From Parietaria judaica (taxonomy: Eukaryota > Streptophyta > Magnoliopsida > Rosales > Urticaceae): a stretch of 64,000 bases of DNA. The notes below the pieces were generated by a model, which saw only the letters and a program-made list of their open reading frames with translations, was not told the origin of the DNA and ran no database searches. The translations under genes and the position numbers were made by a program. The stretch's first letter is position 1; each line of letters begins with the position of its first letter. Location of the stretch: contig OX940865.1 in NCBI GenBank assembly GCA_954871525.1, forward strand, positions 15,638,606 through 15,702,605. Direction: 5' to 3'. Shown here one piece after another: positions 1 to 11,428 of this stretch.

Positions 1-871
1 AATCTTAGAGGTCTCCAAATATATTAGTGCGACCTGGGTCGTATGGAATCGTGTCAGTCTTGAAGGGACAAACTCATTCGAAGTCTTTGATGTCGCCTGA
101 TTAGGCTTTGGGTGAGCCGTACTCTCTCTTCGGCTCCATGAACTGAGTTGTCTATTTTTGCGTTGGATCTAGCAAGGTATTGACGCCAACATATATCATG
201 ACCTCTCGATATTTGGTGATAAGAGTTAATTCGTATATATCAATTGGTCTTGAAGCTTTTAATGGAACTGCAAAATTAAAACACACGAGATAATACAATT
301 ATTATTTTTTTAATTAATTTTTTTGAAATATGACAGTCTAAATTAATAAAATATTAAATATTAACATGAATCTTGATATATAATTCTGATCGAAAAGAAA
401 AGAATAGAAAAAAACACAGATAGTTTATTTTTATCCAAAAATGGATTTACAATTAAGGATGAGTTTAAAAATTAAAAATAAGAGAGTTTGAAATGTTAAA
501 AATATATATCTAAAGTGCATAATATCAAAAATTTAAAACAATCACAAAAACAACATCGCATTTGGGCATATTTTAGATGTTTTGGGAACTTTTAAATGTT
601 TCGACAGGGCTTCAAAACCCGCAAAAACCCTTGGGTAACTTGATTTTATAGAGTTACCGGCACGGCGGCACCCCAGACCCAACCCAATAACTTACGGTTT
701 ACAAAACTCGAGAATTACCCGAGCATGAGCGCCCTTTAGCGCTTCAATCAATTACTGATTTACTAATTACAAATAAATAAATAAATCTCAACCATTACAT
801 TTTTTTGTTATTGAACTTTGAATTTCAAAAGTACAAGATTACACTTTCAATTACTAAACTATACCGTAATA
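1..871. other. Intergenic, no gene seen
   Basis: AT-rich DNA downstream of the UGT708-like gene. Positions 1-230 and 600-760 have a more mixed composition, but neither gives a reading frame, RNA gene or repeat that I recognise. Confidence 0.4.
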
Positions 872-2269
872 TTAATTTCTACTCCATTCCGCAAAAAGCC
901 TAGCTAAAACCTCCTCCCTTTTCCCCCCGCCGGCCGCGGCACTCTTCGCCACCTCCCCGATCTCCGCGGCCCTACACCTCAATTCCTCGCTCCCCATCAG
1001 CTCCCGAACCCTCTCGCAGATCTCGTCCGCCCCCACCAATGCACCGTCGGTAGTTTTCGGCCACATCCCCAGCCGGCAACCCGCCACCACCTCAGCGTTG
1101 ATCATCTGATCGCCCCCTTGCGGCCACGCCATGACCCTCACGCCGTGCAGCGCCGCCTTGACCACCGAGTTCCACCCGCAGTGGCTCACGAACCCCCCGA
1201 CTGCCCCGTGCGCCAATATCGCCGACTGGTCGACCCAATGATTGACCACGAAGCCCATCTCCTTCATCTTCTCCCAAACCTCTCTCCCCATCACTTCCTT
1301 CAAGCTCGTCTCTCCTTCTTCCCTGTCCACTTGCTTCTCCTTCACCACCCACAGGAATCGGCACCCGCTTTTAACCAACCCGTCCCCGATCGCCTTTATC
1401 TGCTCTCTCGGGAGCGCTGTGCGGCTCCCGAAGCTGACATACACGACGGAGTTGTCCGGCTGCTCGTCGAGCCACACTAACGCTGTCTCCTGCGCTTCCT
1501 CTTTCTCGAAATCGCACGGCTCGAATGGCCCGAGAGCGTGCACGCGTGGTAAGTTTGCCGCTTTGCCAGCTTCGAGCGTGGCTAGAGTTCCCGCCTCGAG
1601 TTCTTCAAAGGAGTTGATCAACACGCCGCTCAGTCCGCGGAGTTTTGGGGTGTCATTTTTTAGTATTTTGGCGAAGATGCTGTTCGGGTTAAGGAGCAGT
1701 GGGGGGAAGGAGGATCTCGGTATCTCCGGCAAGATTCCCGGCATCTGGAGAGAAGCGACACCGCCGAAGGGGTTGTTTTCGTCGGAGGCGAACAACTTTG
1801 GGAGGTGGGAGATGAAGGAGAGCATTCTGGCGGAGGACGTGAAGAGAATGTAGACGGGGAGGCCGAGAGCCTCGGCGACGGGGATCGCGGGCGAGATGAG
1901 GCTGACGTCGAAGACCAACGCCGAGAGCGGCAGCGAAGACGGAACGGAGCGGAGGAGAGGGATCAGGCCGTGCGCGGAGCGTCGGAAGCTCTCGAAGCGG
2001 AGCCAGAAGGGATCGACATTGCCTGAGAGCTCGGCAGGGTCGATAGGGACAAGATCGAGCTCAAGGTGAGTGAGCTCGCCCGCCGGGAAGGAAGCGACGA
2101 AGCGGGAAATGAGGCGGGACTCGGCGAGAGAGACGGTGGGGTTCATGGTCACGAGCGTGACACGGCAGCGGCGGTGCCGGAGCAGCGCAGCCAGGCGGAG
2201 GAAGGGCGTCAAGTGGCCCATGCCGACGCTGGGCAAGAGCGCCACGTGGAGTTGGTCGGGGTGAGACAT
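872..2269 (-). CDS. UGT708-like C-glycosyltransferase
   Basis: Intronless 465-aa GT1-family UDP-glycosyltransferase, a normal length for the family. The N-terminal half resembles the UGT708 group, which makes C-C linked glucosides of 2-hydroxyflavanones or dihydrochalcones in the cytosol. Visible hallmarks are catalytic His19 in GMGHL, the partner Asp121 in VFDVS, and the DPF motif at residues 86-88 that is typical of UGT708 C-glycosyltransferases. The C-terminal 44-residue PSPG donor-binding box runs from WVDQ to GGDQ, contains HCGWNS, and ends in Gln44, which favours UDP-glucose. Oddity: PSPG position 27, normally a Glu that contacts the UDP ribose, is Lys (VVKAA instead of VVEAA), and position 34 is Arg where Pro is usual. 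The frame is otherwise intact and GC-rich at third positions. The ATG at 2269 gives the family-typical start. The family is clear from the motifs; the acceptor substrate and activity are inferred. Confidence 0.9.
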   Translation of the reverse strand: MSHPDQLHVALLPSVGMGHLTPFLRLAALLRHRRCRVTLVTMNPTVSLAESRLISRFVASFPAGELTHLELDLVPIDPAELSGNVDPFWLRFESFRRSAHGLIPLLRSVPSSLPLSALVFDVSLISPAIPVAEALGLPVYILFTSSARMLSFISHLPKLFASDENNPFGGVASLQMPGILPEIPRSSFPPLLLNPNSIFAKILKNDTPKLRGLSGVLINSFEELEAGTLATLEAGKAANLPRVHALGPFEPCDFEKEEAQETALVWLDEQPDNSVVYVSFGSRTALPREQIKAIGDGLVKSGCRFLWVVKEKQVDREEGETSLKEVMGREVWEKMKEMGFVVNHWVDQSAILAHGAVGGFVSHCGWNSVVKAALHGVRVMAWPQGGDQMINAEVVAGCRLGMWPKTTDGALVGADEICERVRELMGSEELRCRAAEIGEVAKSAAAGGGKREEVLARLFAEWSRN

Positions 2270-2307
2270 TGTGATCGGCGTTTGATCGGTAAAACTAAAT
2301 CACATTC

Positions 2308-2319
2308 ACATATATATTT
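2308..2319 (-). promoter_or_regulatory. Probable TATA box of the UGT708-like gene
   Basis: On the minus strand an AAATATATATG-like TATA motif lies about 40-50 bp before the ATG at 2269. It is the only good TATA candidate close to the start. Confidence 0.45.
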
Positions 2320-2339
2320 GAGAGAAGAAGGTATAGAAA

Positions 2340-3187
2340 GTTAAACGTGCGGGGCTGTCACGTGCGAATGTGTTCGGTATCACCGACCTAACAGAGCGAT
2401 TGTTCATTTAAGCCACGCCCAGCTCGGTTATCTAACAATATTTTTTACAAATAATATAACTTGATGGTTATTTGCATATTCACGGTTTTAATTTCATTAA
2501 CTAATTTACTGAATCATTTAATGAAGAAAACAAAAACAGTTGTTATGAAACTATTTCAACCAATTTTACGCCATGCATATCAATGTGTAGACCTTATTAC
2601 TATAATAACTCTTTTTTTTTATTTAATAATGGAACTAGATACTCATTTTAACACCCAGGTAGTTTTTTTTTTTTTTTTTTTAAATTATAGCTAAATGAGT
2701 ATTTCATAAAATTCCCTTTCAATAATTTACTTTATTATTCTCATTAAATGAGGAAGAAAATGAAGAAAGCATCTTGGTAATTTTATTGAATGGTTGAATT
2801 ACATGTTGAGTTTATACCCAAGTTCAAAATGTCGTTTTTGTCGATAAACCGTTTGCCGTTATCGATGAATTAATTGTTTGTCGATGCATTTATCGATGGA
2901 AAAACCTATAAAAGTTGTCGTTTGCCGTTATCGAAACTTATCGAACTTATTGATGGATTAATCGTTTATCGATGGAAAACATATAAAATATTTTCATACA
3001 TATTTACACTTAAAACATAACATAAAATACTAATGTCATGAAACATAAACATAATAAAAGTCTCATACAAAACATAACATAATGTTGAAACTTGTTTGAC
3101 AAGTTAATGAAATTTGCTTTGCACTTGGCTTACCTCTCATCCATGAGTCCACATTTCTAGTTTACAAGAGTTCAGAATGGTTTATAT
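2340..3187. repeat. AT-rich intergenic DNA with a duplicated TCGAT-rich segment
   Basis: No gene seen. Within it, about 2829-2992 carries two imperfect copies of a segment of roughly 75-80 bp, marked by the shared phrase CGTTTGCCGTTATCGA and by ATCGATGGAAAA. A poly-T run lies near 2661. Confidence 0.4.
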
Positions 3188-3801
3188 TAGGGGTGCAAAT
3201 AAAATCCGGAAATGCGGGTTTTAATCCGCATCCGGACCGTAACCGTATTTTAAAAAAACCGGAACCGTATTAACCCGGGTTAAACCGGAACCGGTTTAAT
3301 AAAAAAACCGCATCCAGATTAAACCGGATCCGGGTCCCGGATTTAAAGAATAAAAAACCCGGAACCCGGATAGTAGGCTACTAAAACCCGCTTATTAAAT
3401 GTATACATATATTATCTAGAATTTTTAACCAAAAAAATACCTTATTATTTATCTTATTATATGTCTTTCATTTAGTGTCGTTGGTTGGTTAATTTTATTT
3501 GTTTTTCTAGTCAAAATGTTGATTTTTTTAAAGATAATTGATAAAAAAAACTTTTACTATTACTATTTCAAGTTTTTTTTTTTAATAAAAAATCAAGTTT
3601 AAAACTAAAATTGTGAAAAATCCGGATCCGGTTTTAAAAACCGGTTTTCTATTTCAAAACCGGGTTTTAACCCGGATCTGGATTTCCGGGTTTTTAAACA
3701 AAAAAATCCGGATCCGGTTCTCAATTTCAAAAAACCCGGAATCCGGATCCGGGTACCGGGTATGGCAAAAAAACCGGGTACCCGGTCCGCTTGCACCCCT
3801 A
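3188..3801. mobile_element. Non-autonomous hAT element (MITE), 614 bp
   Basis: The two ends are inverted copies of TAGGGGTGCAA. The element is flanked on both sides by the same 8 bp, GTTTATAT (3180-3187 and 3802-3809), which is the target-site duplication length of hAT transposons. The interior is built from repeats of CCGGATCC, AACCGG and CCGGGT and has no transposase frame. The perfect duplication argues for a fairly recent insertion. Confidence 0.88.
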
Positions 3802-4328
3802 GTTTATATACTATATTATTGGGATAAGCGCTTGGGCCTTTGGGTCACACAATTTTGTGGATGAGAGAGAACTCACACAGATGTTTCACCACCACACGAA
3901 CGGCGTTGCTGTTCGACCGGCCAGACGTGGCGTGGTGTGCAAACATAATTATTTTTGCTGAAAGTTTAATGGTTTGTTTGTCCTAATTAAACATAATTTT
4001 TTGTCAACTATTTGTTTTTGACCGAAAAGTCCTTAAGTTTTTGAATGTTTTCATTTGATAAGTTTGGGCGATAAATACCTAAGTTTTCAGTTCAAAAAAT
4101 CGCGATAATTATAAAACGACAACTGTTGAGAGAGAAAATTCACCGAGAGCCTCATTCCGAGCGATAAGTGCAAAATTTCGAACCCCAGTTTATCCTCATA
4201 TATATAGATTATAAAAGAAACCTGAATAGTTCTAACTCTACTTACAACTTAATAATACTCTAAACCTATACTATATAATTTAATTACCTAATTACCAACT
4301 TAGCAAACATCTTACTAAAACTAGAAAG

Positions 4329-4997
4329 TAGGGGTGAAAATCTTGTAACTGTTTCCTGGTTTCGTCCTGATGACCGTTTTTTTTCTTACAAATCTGGGAA
4401 CCAGTACTTCTCTATTCCTAGTTACTATATATTTTTTTCTTCTTGATTTTTAGTACAGGTTGCGGTTTCAAACTACATGTCATTTTATTCTGTGTTTTTA
4501 TGTCAGAATTCACGTTCTCATCATCTTTGGTAAGATCAAGTCCACCGCGAAGACATTCATAAACTCCCCTTAGAAAATTAGGGTTTACACTTATTTCATT
4601 TCAGCCTCCCTCCTCCTCAAGGTCTTTATCTATGCCTTGCAATCTGCACTCACACCGCTCCCTCCGCTCTTACCGGTGGTAGTAGTAACGTGAACAAGAA
4701 AAAAAAGGACATAGCGAATCAAAGAAAAATGAATGACATGTTTTTATTATTTTGGGTGTTTTTACTTATTAGAAATGGTCTTTTATATTTCGGGCATGGA
4801 ATTTTGTCTTTTGTTTCGGTTATTGCCCGGTTTTAGTACCGATTTTTTTTTCACGAATCTTTTCGTACCTTTTCTCCGTTCCGGTTTGCCAAAAAAACGC
4901 CGGAAGTGGGAACTGATACAAAAATAAAATCTATAATTTTTGGGATAGGTACAAAAAATAACTAATTTCCCGGTTCTCAATTCCAGTTTCGCCCTTA
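4329..4997. mobile_element. Non-autonomous hAT element, 669 bp
   Basis: It starts with TAGGGGTGAAA and ends with the inverted, slightly diverged TTTCGCCCTTA. The identical 8 bp CTAGAAAG flank both sides (4321-4328 and 4998-5005). The termini match the element at 3188-3801, so both belong to one TIR family. The interior is different and holds no transposase. Confidence 0.85.
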
Positions 4998-5005
4998 CTA
5001 GAAAG

Positions 5006-5961
5006 CATGGTTTTAACAAACTTTAAATAAACCGAAAAAGTTCTACTATTTAAATATAATAATTATTCATACTACTTATACTTTTATCTTAACAATTTTT
5101 TTATACTAAATTTTCTACTAAAAATAATATATAGAGTATCAGAAATTCTAACAAATAACATGAAAGATAAAATCTAGACAAAAAAATATAAAATAAAATG
5201 TTAAACATTAAAAAGCAAGGTGTAATTATTCATAAGATGACCAACAATGTCGAAGTCTGAACATAGTTGAACAAACCTCATTTCAAATCATTGCTATCTT
5301 ACACATTGCTCTGTAAACTCTATCGAAGGAAATTATTACTACGTAATCTTGTTGATCCTCCAAGCTTCCAAGCATCTTGCGAATCCAAATTCGTTCTCCC
5401 GCAGCGATCTTCGTAGCTTCTGAAAGTCTCTTTCAACGCAACGTTTTCTGAATGTATTTCTCTCTCTACTTTTTCTATTATACTCATCTCATAAGTCATA
5501 AACTAAGTAGATAACACTTTTACAATTTACTCAACCTTAAAAACCATGTTAATGTTAAGTTGTTAACTAATCGACTTTTATAATTGGCCTCCAAGAAATA
5601 AACTACAGTCTTGATCTTCTTGACCGTTAATAACTTATTGAGCGAACTCGTGTTATAATGTGTCTCGAGACTTAATAGTGGCCGTTAATAACTTATTTAG
5701 ATGGATCTAAATCGGAGTTATTTTTTTAAGGGTTATTATAGGCAAAAATACTTAATCTTTTTTAAAATAGACCGGCACAAAGTCTACTTTAAAAATATAT
5801 TTAATTTAAGGAAGAAAACCGGTAAACAAACACTAGAGCGTAAACCAATGCAAGAAAAAAGAGAAATGTCATATGAGAACTCCTGATCGTGATTAGCAAA
5901 TTAGGGCTTTTTTCCCCTCTTCCCCCAATCGAATTCGCCATTTCGATCGAGCTTCAATTCA
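5006..5961. other. Intergenic and 5' region of the 5962 gene
   Basis: No coding region recognised. A stretch at 5250-5460 is less AT-biased than its surroundings but has no long frame. The last 70 bp before 5962 are pyrimidine-rich and are likely 5' UTR. Confidence 0.35.
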
Positions 5962-7849
5962 ATGGCGAAGAAGAGGAGAGCGACCTCCAGGAGGAGGAAG
6001 CCAGTCGACCACATTCCCAAGTGCTCTCAGCAGCCGCGAAGCTCCCCGCCCAAACGCCGCACCGATTTCTCCCTCTTCTTCCTCTGCAATTGGGATTCCC
6101 ATTCCGATTCCGGTAATATATATCTGTATATGTGTGTGTATCTATGTGTGTCTCTGTCGGATTGTGGTTTTGATGATGGTCTATTTTGTAGCTCAATTGA
6201 ATAGCGATCTAGGTTTTGAACCGTTCCATTATGATTTCGGTAGTGGTTCTCTGTCGGATTGTGGTTTTGATGGTCTACTTGGTAGCTTAATTGAATGGCG
6301 ATCTAGGTTTCTGAAGAGTTTACAAGGTTATGGCTTTGTGAATTTACGGATAATCGAACTCGGTTTTGGTCTCTCTGACTCGTTTTCGTCTCCGTGAACA
6401 TTGTTTCAACATTGAATGTATATGTAGGGGTGGTGTTAAGCAAAGAATGTTGTAATGTTTATCGATGGTTCAGATGAAGGGCTGGATTTGGTTGAACTAG
6501 TACAATTCGTTTTCTCTTTCCGAGGATTGGTTCAGACTGCAGTTTTGATTGTGTGTTTGAGGATTGGTTCAGACTGCGGTTTTTATTGTGTGTTTGTTGT
6601 AGCTCTCTTCGATCGCTGTCTTAATAGTTTGTGAATTTTGATTTGCTTGTGTGCACCCTAGAATTCCTTTTACATTCAGCGGGGTTCGAGAAATTAGTTC
6701 AATGAACACGGAAACTGTAATTTGTTGGTATCTCTGACGAAGAACAGTCCTAATTATTCCTATTGAGGCATCATTAAATGTTTCTTCCAATATAGGTTCC
6801 TTGTTGGAGTCGTCTTGTGTTAAGATCGCCCGGTTGATTGAAACCTTGGATAATTTGCGGGATGGAAGTGCTAATGCAAAAGAAATATCAGCTCAGAGTA
6901 GCAAGTCCTTGAATGAAGGATCTGAGTTTTCGTCTAATTCCGAAGAAGCTTCGATTGAAGAAACGAGGTTAGTTACTAAAATTGCTCTTTCAGCGGCTCT
7001 CGGTCACGGTAATAGGTACTCATATTGGTTTTGCTCAATTTGGGGAATGGAAAGTTGTCTGTTTAATTGCTCTAAATTTTGACTTAATCGTTTCATACTC
7101 TTTTAATTTTTCCAGCCAAGCTGGTGAACTTGCTAGTGAAGCTTTAGAGATGGAATTTACCCCGAAGAAATCCCACGTAACAGAAAGCGAAAGCGAGACC
7201 CCGTGCATATCTCCACCGAGTGTTGCGTTCGGAAGTCATTGGTCTCCCGAAGTACGTTCCATTGTTAATCCTAGCTTATTTCTTGTTGGGATTTTTTTTT
7301 ATGGAACACTTTCATTGACTGTTGTTGAACAACCGCGTCTATAACAGGATCTCAGCCACATTTCGAGCAACGGGTTGGTTAAATCAGCAGCTGCTTCAAA
7401 TAACTCTGATGAACAGTTTCTATCATCTGGTAAACACTTGTGTTTTCTACTCTTTACTCTCTTAATTAAGATTATTTATTCTGAATCGTGTCTAGAGAAT
7501 ATGTAGAACAAATTAACCGGAAGATCCTATACAAACAAACGATGTTCCCGTTATTTTAATCTCATCCTATATGCAGATAAATCTTCTCCGTCGATTTCAA
7601 GTAGAGTTGAGGAAGGTTCTAGCGAAACAGGCCGAGGCAAAAGGAAATGCAAGCCTAAACTTCACTTCGATGACGTAAGTTAAATATTTAATTGATAATC
7701 ACTTCCCTTTCACACTTTTTCTAGTATATGATTGTACACGATTTTATTTGCAGGATGTTATAATCCCAGAAAGAACAGACTCAGAAGATCGTCGGGTTAG
7801 GATAATGCGTTTGCTCGGCCTTACACGGCCCATTGGTTCTCCATTCTAA
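5962..7849 (+). CDS. Uncharacterised basic nuclear-type protein, 260 aa
   Basis: I do not recognise the family. I built six exons by GT-AG joins that keep one frame: 5962-6112, 6796-7015, 7116-7251, 7348-7429, 7577-7674 and 7754-7849. The N-terminus (about residues 2-33) is very rich in Lys and Arg and looks like a nuclear localisation or DNA-binding tail. The middle (about 60-200) is rich in Ser and Glu with no obvious fold. The C-terminus has a second basic patch (GRGKRKCKPK), then an acidic turn, and ends in RIMRLLGLTRPIGSPF, which looks like a conserved tail motif. There are no signal peptide or membrane segments. Intron 1 is long (683 bp) and contains two local duplications. Consistent phases across all five introns make the gene model likely; its function is unknown. 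Confidence 0.65.
6151..6310. repeat. Direct duplication in intron 1 of the 5962 gene
   Basis: A segment of about 63 bp that begins TCTCTGTCGGATTGTGG and ends ATCTAGGTTT occurs twice, at 6151-6214 and 6248-6310, with a few mismatches. Confidence 0.75.
6522..6595. repeat. 37-bp head-to-tail duplication in intron 1
   Basis: Two adjacent 37-bp units (6522-6558 and 6559-6595) begin GAGGATTGGTTCAGACTGC and differ at two positions. Confidence 0.85.
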
Positions 7850-9626
7850 GGTGTTCACTTACGTTTTTTTTCTTCCAAGTTGGGTTAATCTCATTAATGT
7901 TTCATAATTATTAATTGAGTGTGGAGCATCTCGAGTTCTAGTTAGTCAGCTATTTTGCCAATGTAAATAACAATATTTAATATGTATTTTATTTTCTAAT
8001 GAATGGTTCTTGCAAGCTTATGGCTTTTCTATAACTTAGTAAGCTTTTGCCTGTCTCACAAAATTGATGTATTAGCTGTAACTTGTAATCACTTTTTAAG
8101 AGTCCGGAAACTGAGAACCGCCCTATGGTCAAATTTTACGGAAGGGGAGGGAGAGGTGGGTATTCTTTTTTCAGTTTCCCAAGAGCTGGATCTAAAGCAT
8201 CTAGAGATGCTTGAGAAGGCTTATAGGCTTCAAGAACCGAGGACGGGTTTTTGGAGTTAGCTCACCCTCACGGGATCACGACCCTTTGTCCCGGCCTTTG
8301 GGCAATTTAGAATGCGGATAACGACTGACCAAAGAAGCTTAGTGATGCCCTGAAGAGTATAGGATTGGCAATAGTTCGTAGGATTTAGAAAATAGTAATG
8401 GATTGCGCCGATCCAATCATATGGGTAATAATACCGATAACTAATGGGCATTTCGAGTTAAAAAAATAGTACTTACAGATATATACTATTTAATAATAAA
8501 TGCAACTGATAATTATTTCCGACGTTTTTTTTTGGGGTTTCCCGGGTTGTAAACATGTAATTATGCATAATTTTTATACATATTGAAGTCATATTTTTGG
8601 AAGAATGGGTTAAACAACAAGAAGCTGAAAACTACGGCGACGAATAAAATTTGAAACGATATAAAGTTATTACAAAACCGCAAGGGGTGCCGATTGTTGC
8701 TTCCAGTACTACCACTTTCATCAGATTTATAAAAATAAATCGATTTCTTAGTACAGCAATATCGGTAAATTATATCTTTGGTACCAAATTCGGTTTTCCG
8801 TACGATTTGCACACAGCGTCTTTAATCTATACGAACTAACTTCATATAAGTTGTTACGTAGATCATGAAATTGAATTAAATAGCTTTAATAATCTGACAT
8901 GTTTTTACATGTCTATTTTTAATTACATATTTACATTTCTTTTCTCATATTGTTGCTTCGCGAAAAACGACATCCTAATTCAGATAGCAAAAGAAACCCA
9001 CTGGAAAACTTAAATAAGACTGAAGAAACGACACTGAAAATGGAATCTGAGAGAAAACAACAGAAAAATGTAACGCATCTCAATTTATTCAATTTTTTAA
9101 ATTAACATGACATCATATTTATAGTATTGTGTAAACGACGTGGTAATATAATTAAAAACGACAGTAAATTAGAAGCCAACAGCTGAGGAGTTTAGTAACT
9201 ACTGGTTACTAACTAGTAAATAGAAGACTTAAAATACGTAAGCAATTACTTGAAAAATTAACTTTAATAAAAAAAATTAGACCAAAGACATAAATAATTA
9301 ATTTAAAATTAAAGTACCGTATTTTTAAAAAGAAGTACAAACTTATTTTATAGTGTTTTATTAAAGAAGTCCCATACTCATTTTCTAGGTAGTAAATTGG
9401 ATTCTACGATAAGACTCTTACAATTTATTTTTTATTTGATAATTTTATCGACAAAATAAGCAAAATAAATTTTACATACAATAATTTTTAACAAATTTAT
9501 AAACCCAAATAATACACGAACAAAATTTTTATTTTTTGTTACTCTAAACGACAGCGTTTCCTATCCAAACCATTTATATAACCAAAATTCACGATCCCGC
9601 CAAACTCGAATCTGAATCTCTCCCAT
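7850..9626. other. Intergenic, no gene seen
   Basis: It contains the 3' region of the 5962 gene and AT-rich DNA. The segment 8100-8440 is markedly less AT-rich and looks foreign to its surroundings. Three copies of the dispersed octamer AAACGACA lie at 8964, 9026 and 9156. Confidence 0.35.
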
Positions 9627-9721
9627 CCGTCGATTAGCTCAAAATCCAACGGCTGTGAAGCCTTCAATCCGCGTCATTTAAAATCCACCAATGAGAAGCT
9701 CTTCCCCACTCACTATATATT
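9627..9721 (+). promoter_or_regulatory. Histone H2B promoter elements
   Basis: Upstream of H2B lie a CCGTCG hexamer (9627-9632), an AATCCAACG site close to the plant histone nonamer CATCCAACG (9643-9651), and AATCCGCG (9666-9673), whose complement matches 7 of 8 bases of the histone octamer CGCGGATC. A CCAAT box lies near 9688 and a TATATAT box at 9714-9720. This is the arrangement expected for an S-phase-expressed replication-dependent histone. Confidence 0.7.
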
Positions 9722-9792
9722 GGCCGATCTCATTTCGCTCCTAACAGACTCCAAAATCCCCAAATCTCCATCGAAGCTTCCTCTGTTCATCA

Positions 9793-10194
9793 ATGGCGCC
9801 ACCGAAGACCGAGAAGAAGGTCGCCGGCAAAGCCCCGGCGGAGAAGAAGCTCCCGAAGGAGGCGTCGTCCGGCGCGGGCGGGGAGGCGAAGAAGGGGAAG
9901 AAGAAGGCGAAGAAGGGCGTGGAGACGTACAAGATGTACATCTTCAAGGTGCTGAAGCAGGTGCACCCGGACATCGGGATCTCGGCGAAGGCGATGGTGA
10001 TCATGAACAGCTTCATCAACGACATCTTCGAGAAGCTGGCGCAGGAGTCGTCGCGGCTGGCGCGCATCAACAAGAAGCCGACGATCACGTCGCGCGAGAT
10101 CCAGACGTCGGTGCGGCTCGTCCTCCCCGGCGAGCTCGCCAAGCACGCCGTCTCCGAGGGCACCAAGGCCGTCACCAAGTTCACCAGCTCCTGA
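9793..10194 (+). CDS. Histone H2B
   Basis: Intronless 133-aa core histone H2B, which pairs with H2A in the nucleosome. Residues 1-42 are the Lys/Ala-rich plant H2B tail. The histone fold starts at about [17 protein letters not shown] and continues through [20 protein letters not shown]. The C-terminal helix is followed by [12 protein letters not shown], which carries the conserved Lys that is monoubiquitinated in plant H2B. Length and sequence are typical, with no breaks. The CDS is strongly GC-rich, especially at third positions, in sharp contrast to its AT-rich flanks, as is usual for histone genes. The ATG at 9793 is the family start; the upstream in-frame region is not H2B-like. Confidence 0.98.
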   Translation: MAPPKTEKKVAGKAPAEKKLPKEASSGAGGEAKKGKKKAKKGVETYKMYIFKVLKQVHPDIGISAKAMVIMNSFINDIFEKLAQESSRLARINKKPTITSREIQTSVRLVLPGELAKHAVSEGTKAVTKFTSS

Positions 10195-11428
10195 ATCTTC
10201 TCTCATTTCTTCTTCTAGGGTTTCGATCTATGATAGATATATGTAATTTGGTATATGAACTTAGAGTAATGAAATACTCTTTTGCTTCCTTATGGACATA
10301 ATTACCCCTATTTTTTACGAATTGTGCGGAATGGTCCTTTGTTTAGTTCTCGAAATTCGGCACACTAGTCAGTGATTGGAAATTGTGTTTGGATCTTTTC
10401 GTCTCGGAAATTTGACATCGTGTCGTTTCTGACAATTATGTAATCGTGAAGCTTTAAACGACAATTAGTAACTCAAACAAATCTTATTAGTAAAGAGGTT
10501 TTGCTCGTCCAAAAAATAAAAATAAATTTTTTAGCTAATTCCAAAAGACTTTTGACTTTCGTTTGAAGGTTGCCCAGTTTAAGTAATATCTGTGGTAAAA
10601 TTACCATGCAATGTCTCTTTGTATGTATTAACTTCTGAATTTTATTACTGTGGTGGTGGAAGTTTCAAAAAACTAAAAAAACCTTTTCTTATGTTCTTAA
10701 TTTTTTTTTTTTATCGCTAACGAAATTTTAAAAAATAGTCCTGTAAGTTTTCAGTTTTTGACTATTTTTTTTATGCCTAGATATTTTGTGGTACTTTTGT
10801 TATAAATATCCCTTTGTGCAGTGGCAACCAGACGGTTGTCTTTCTCTTTCTCTCTCTCAATTCTCAAACGAAAGCTCCAATTATATTCTAATGGCCATCG
10901 GCTTCATCTTTCTATATTTCTAAAAAGCCAAAAAAAAAAAAAAACAACCAAACTTGCTTGGATTAGTAGTAACTGTATTACTATGAGTTTGAACCTTCAT
11001 GAGACTCAAATGAGTACCCCTTTACATATTATAAATTTGACAATTAGTGCGACCTGTTCTTACGGTGAGAATATCTAAGTCAAGCGATATGCTACCCCGT
11101 TAAAAAAAAAAACAAAGAAAAAGCTGCACCAAGATGTGAAATTCAGATTTCAGAGATCATCCCTGCAATATGGGCTTTGTTTTGGGCCGATAAAATCCAA
11201 TTCATGGGCTTTGGCATATCAGGGCCCACTATGAAAAAGTAGTAGATCCGTGTAATGACAGCAAGGCACTCTCTCTCTCTCTCTCTCTCCAACTGTCTGT
11301 CGTCGTCTTCCCGATCGTCCTCTTTCCATTGTTTCCACTTTCCGAAATGTCGTTTTCCTTTCGCGCTCCATTCACCTAGCTGCTTCTTTATATCCGCGCC
11401 TCCTTCCTCCCACCTCGGCGCTTCTCCA
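10195..11428. other. Intergenic and 5' UTR of the SGR6-like gene
   Basis: No gene seen. The end, 11264-11290, is a (CT)n microsatellite followed by a pyrimidine-rich leader, probably the SGR6-like 5' UTR. Confidence 0.4.

Noticed and set aside
9741..10206. Long open frames opposite and overlapping histone H2B
   Set aside because: They are shadows produced by the GC-rich H2B codons; they lack ATG context and match no family.
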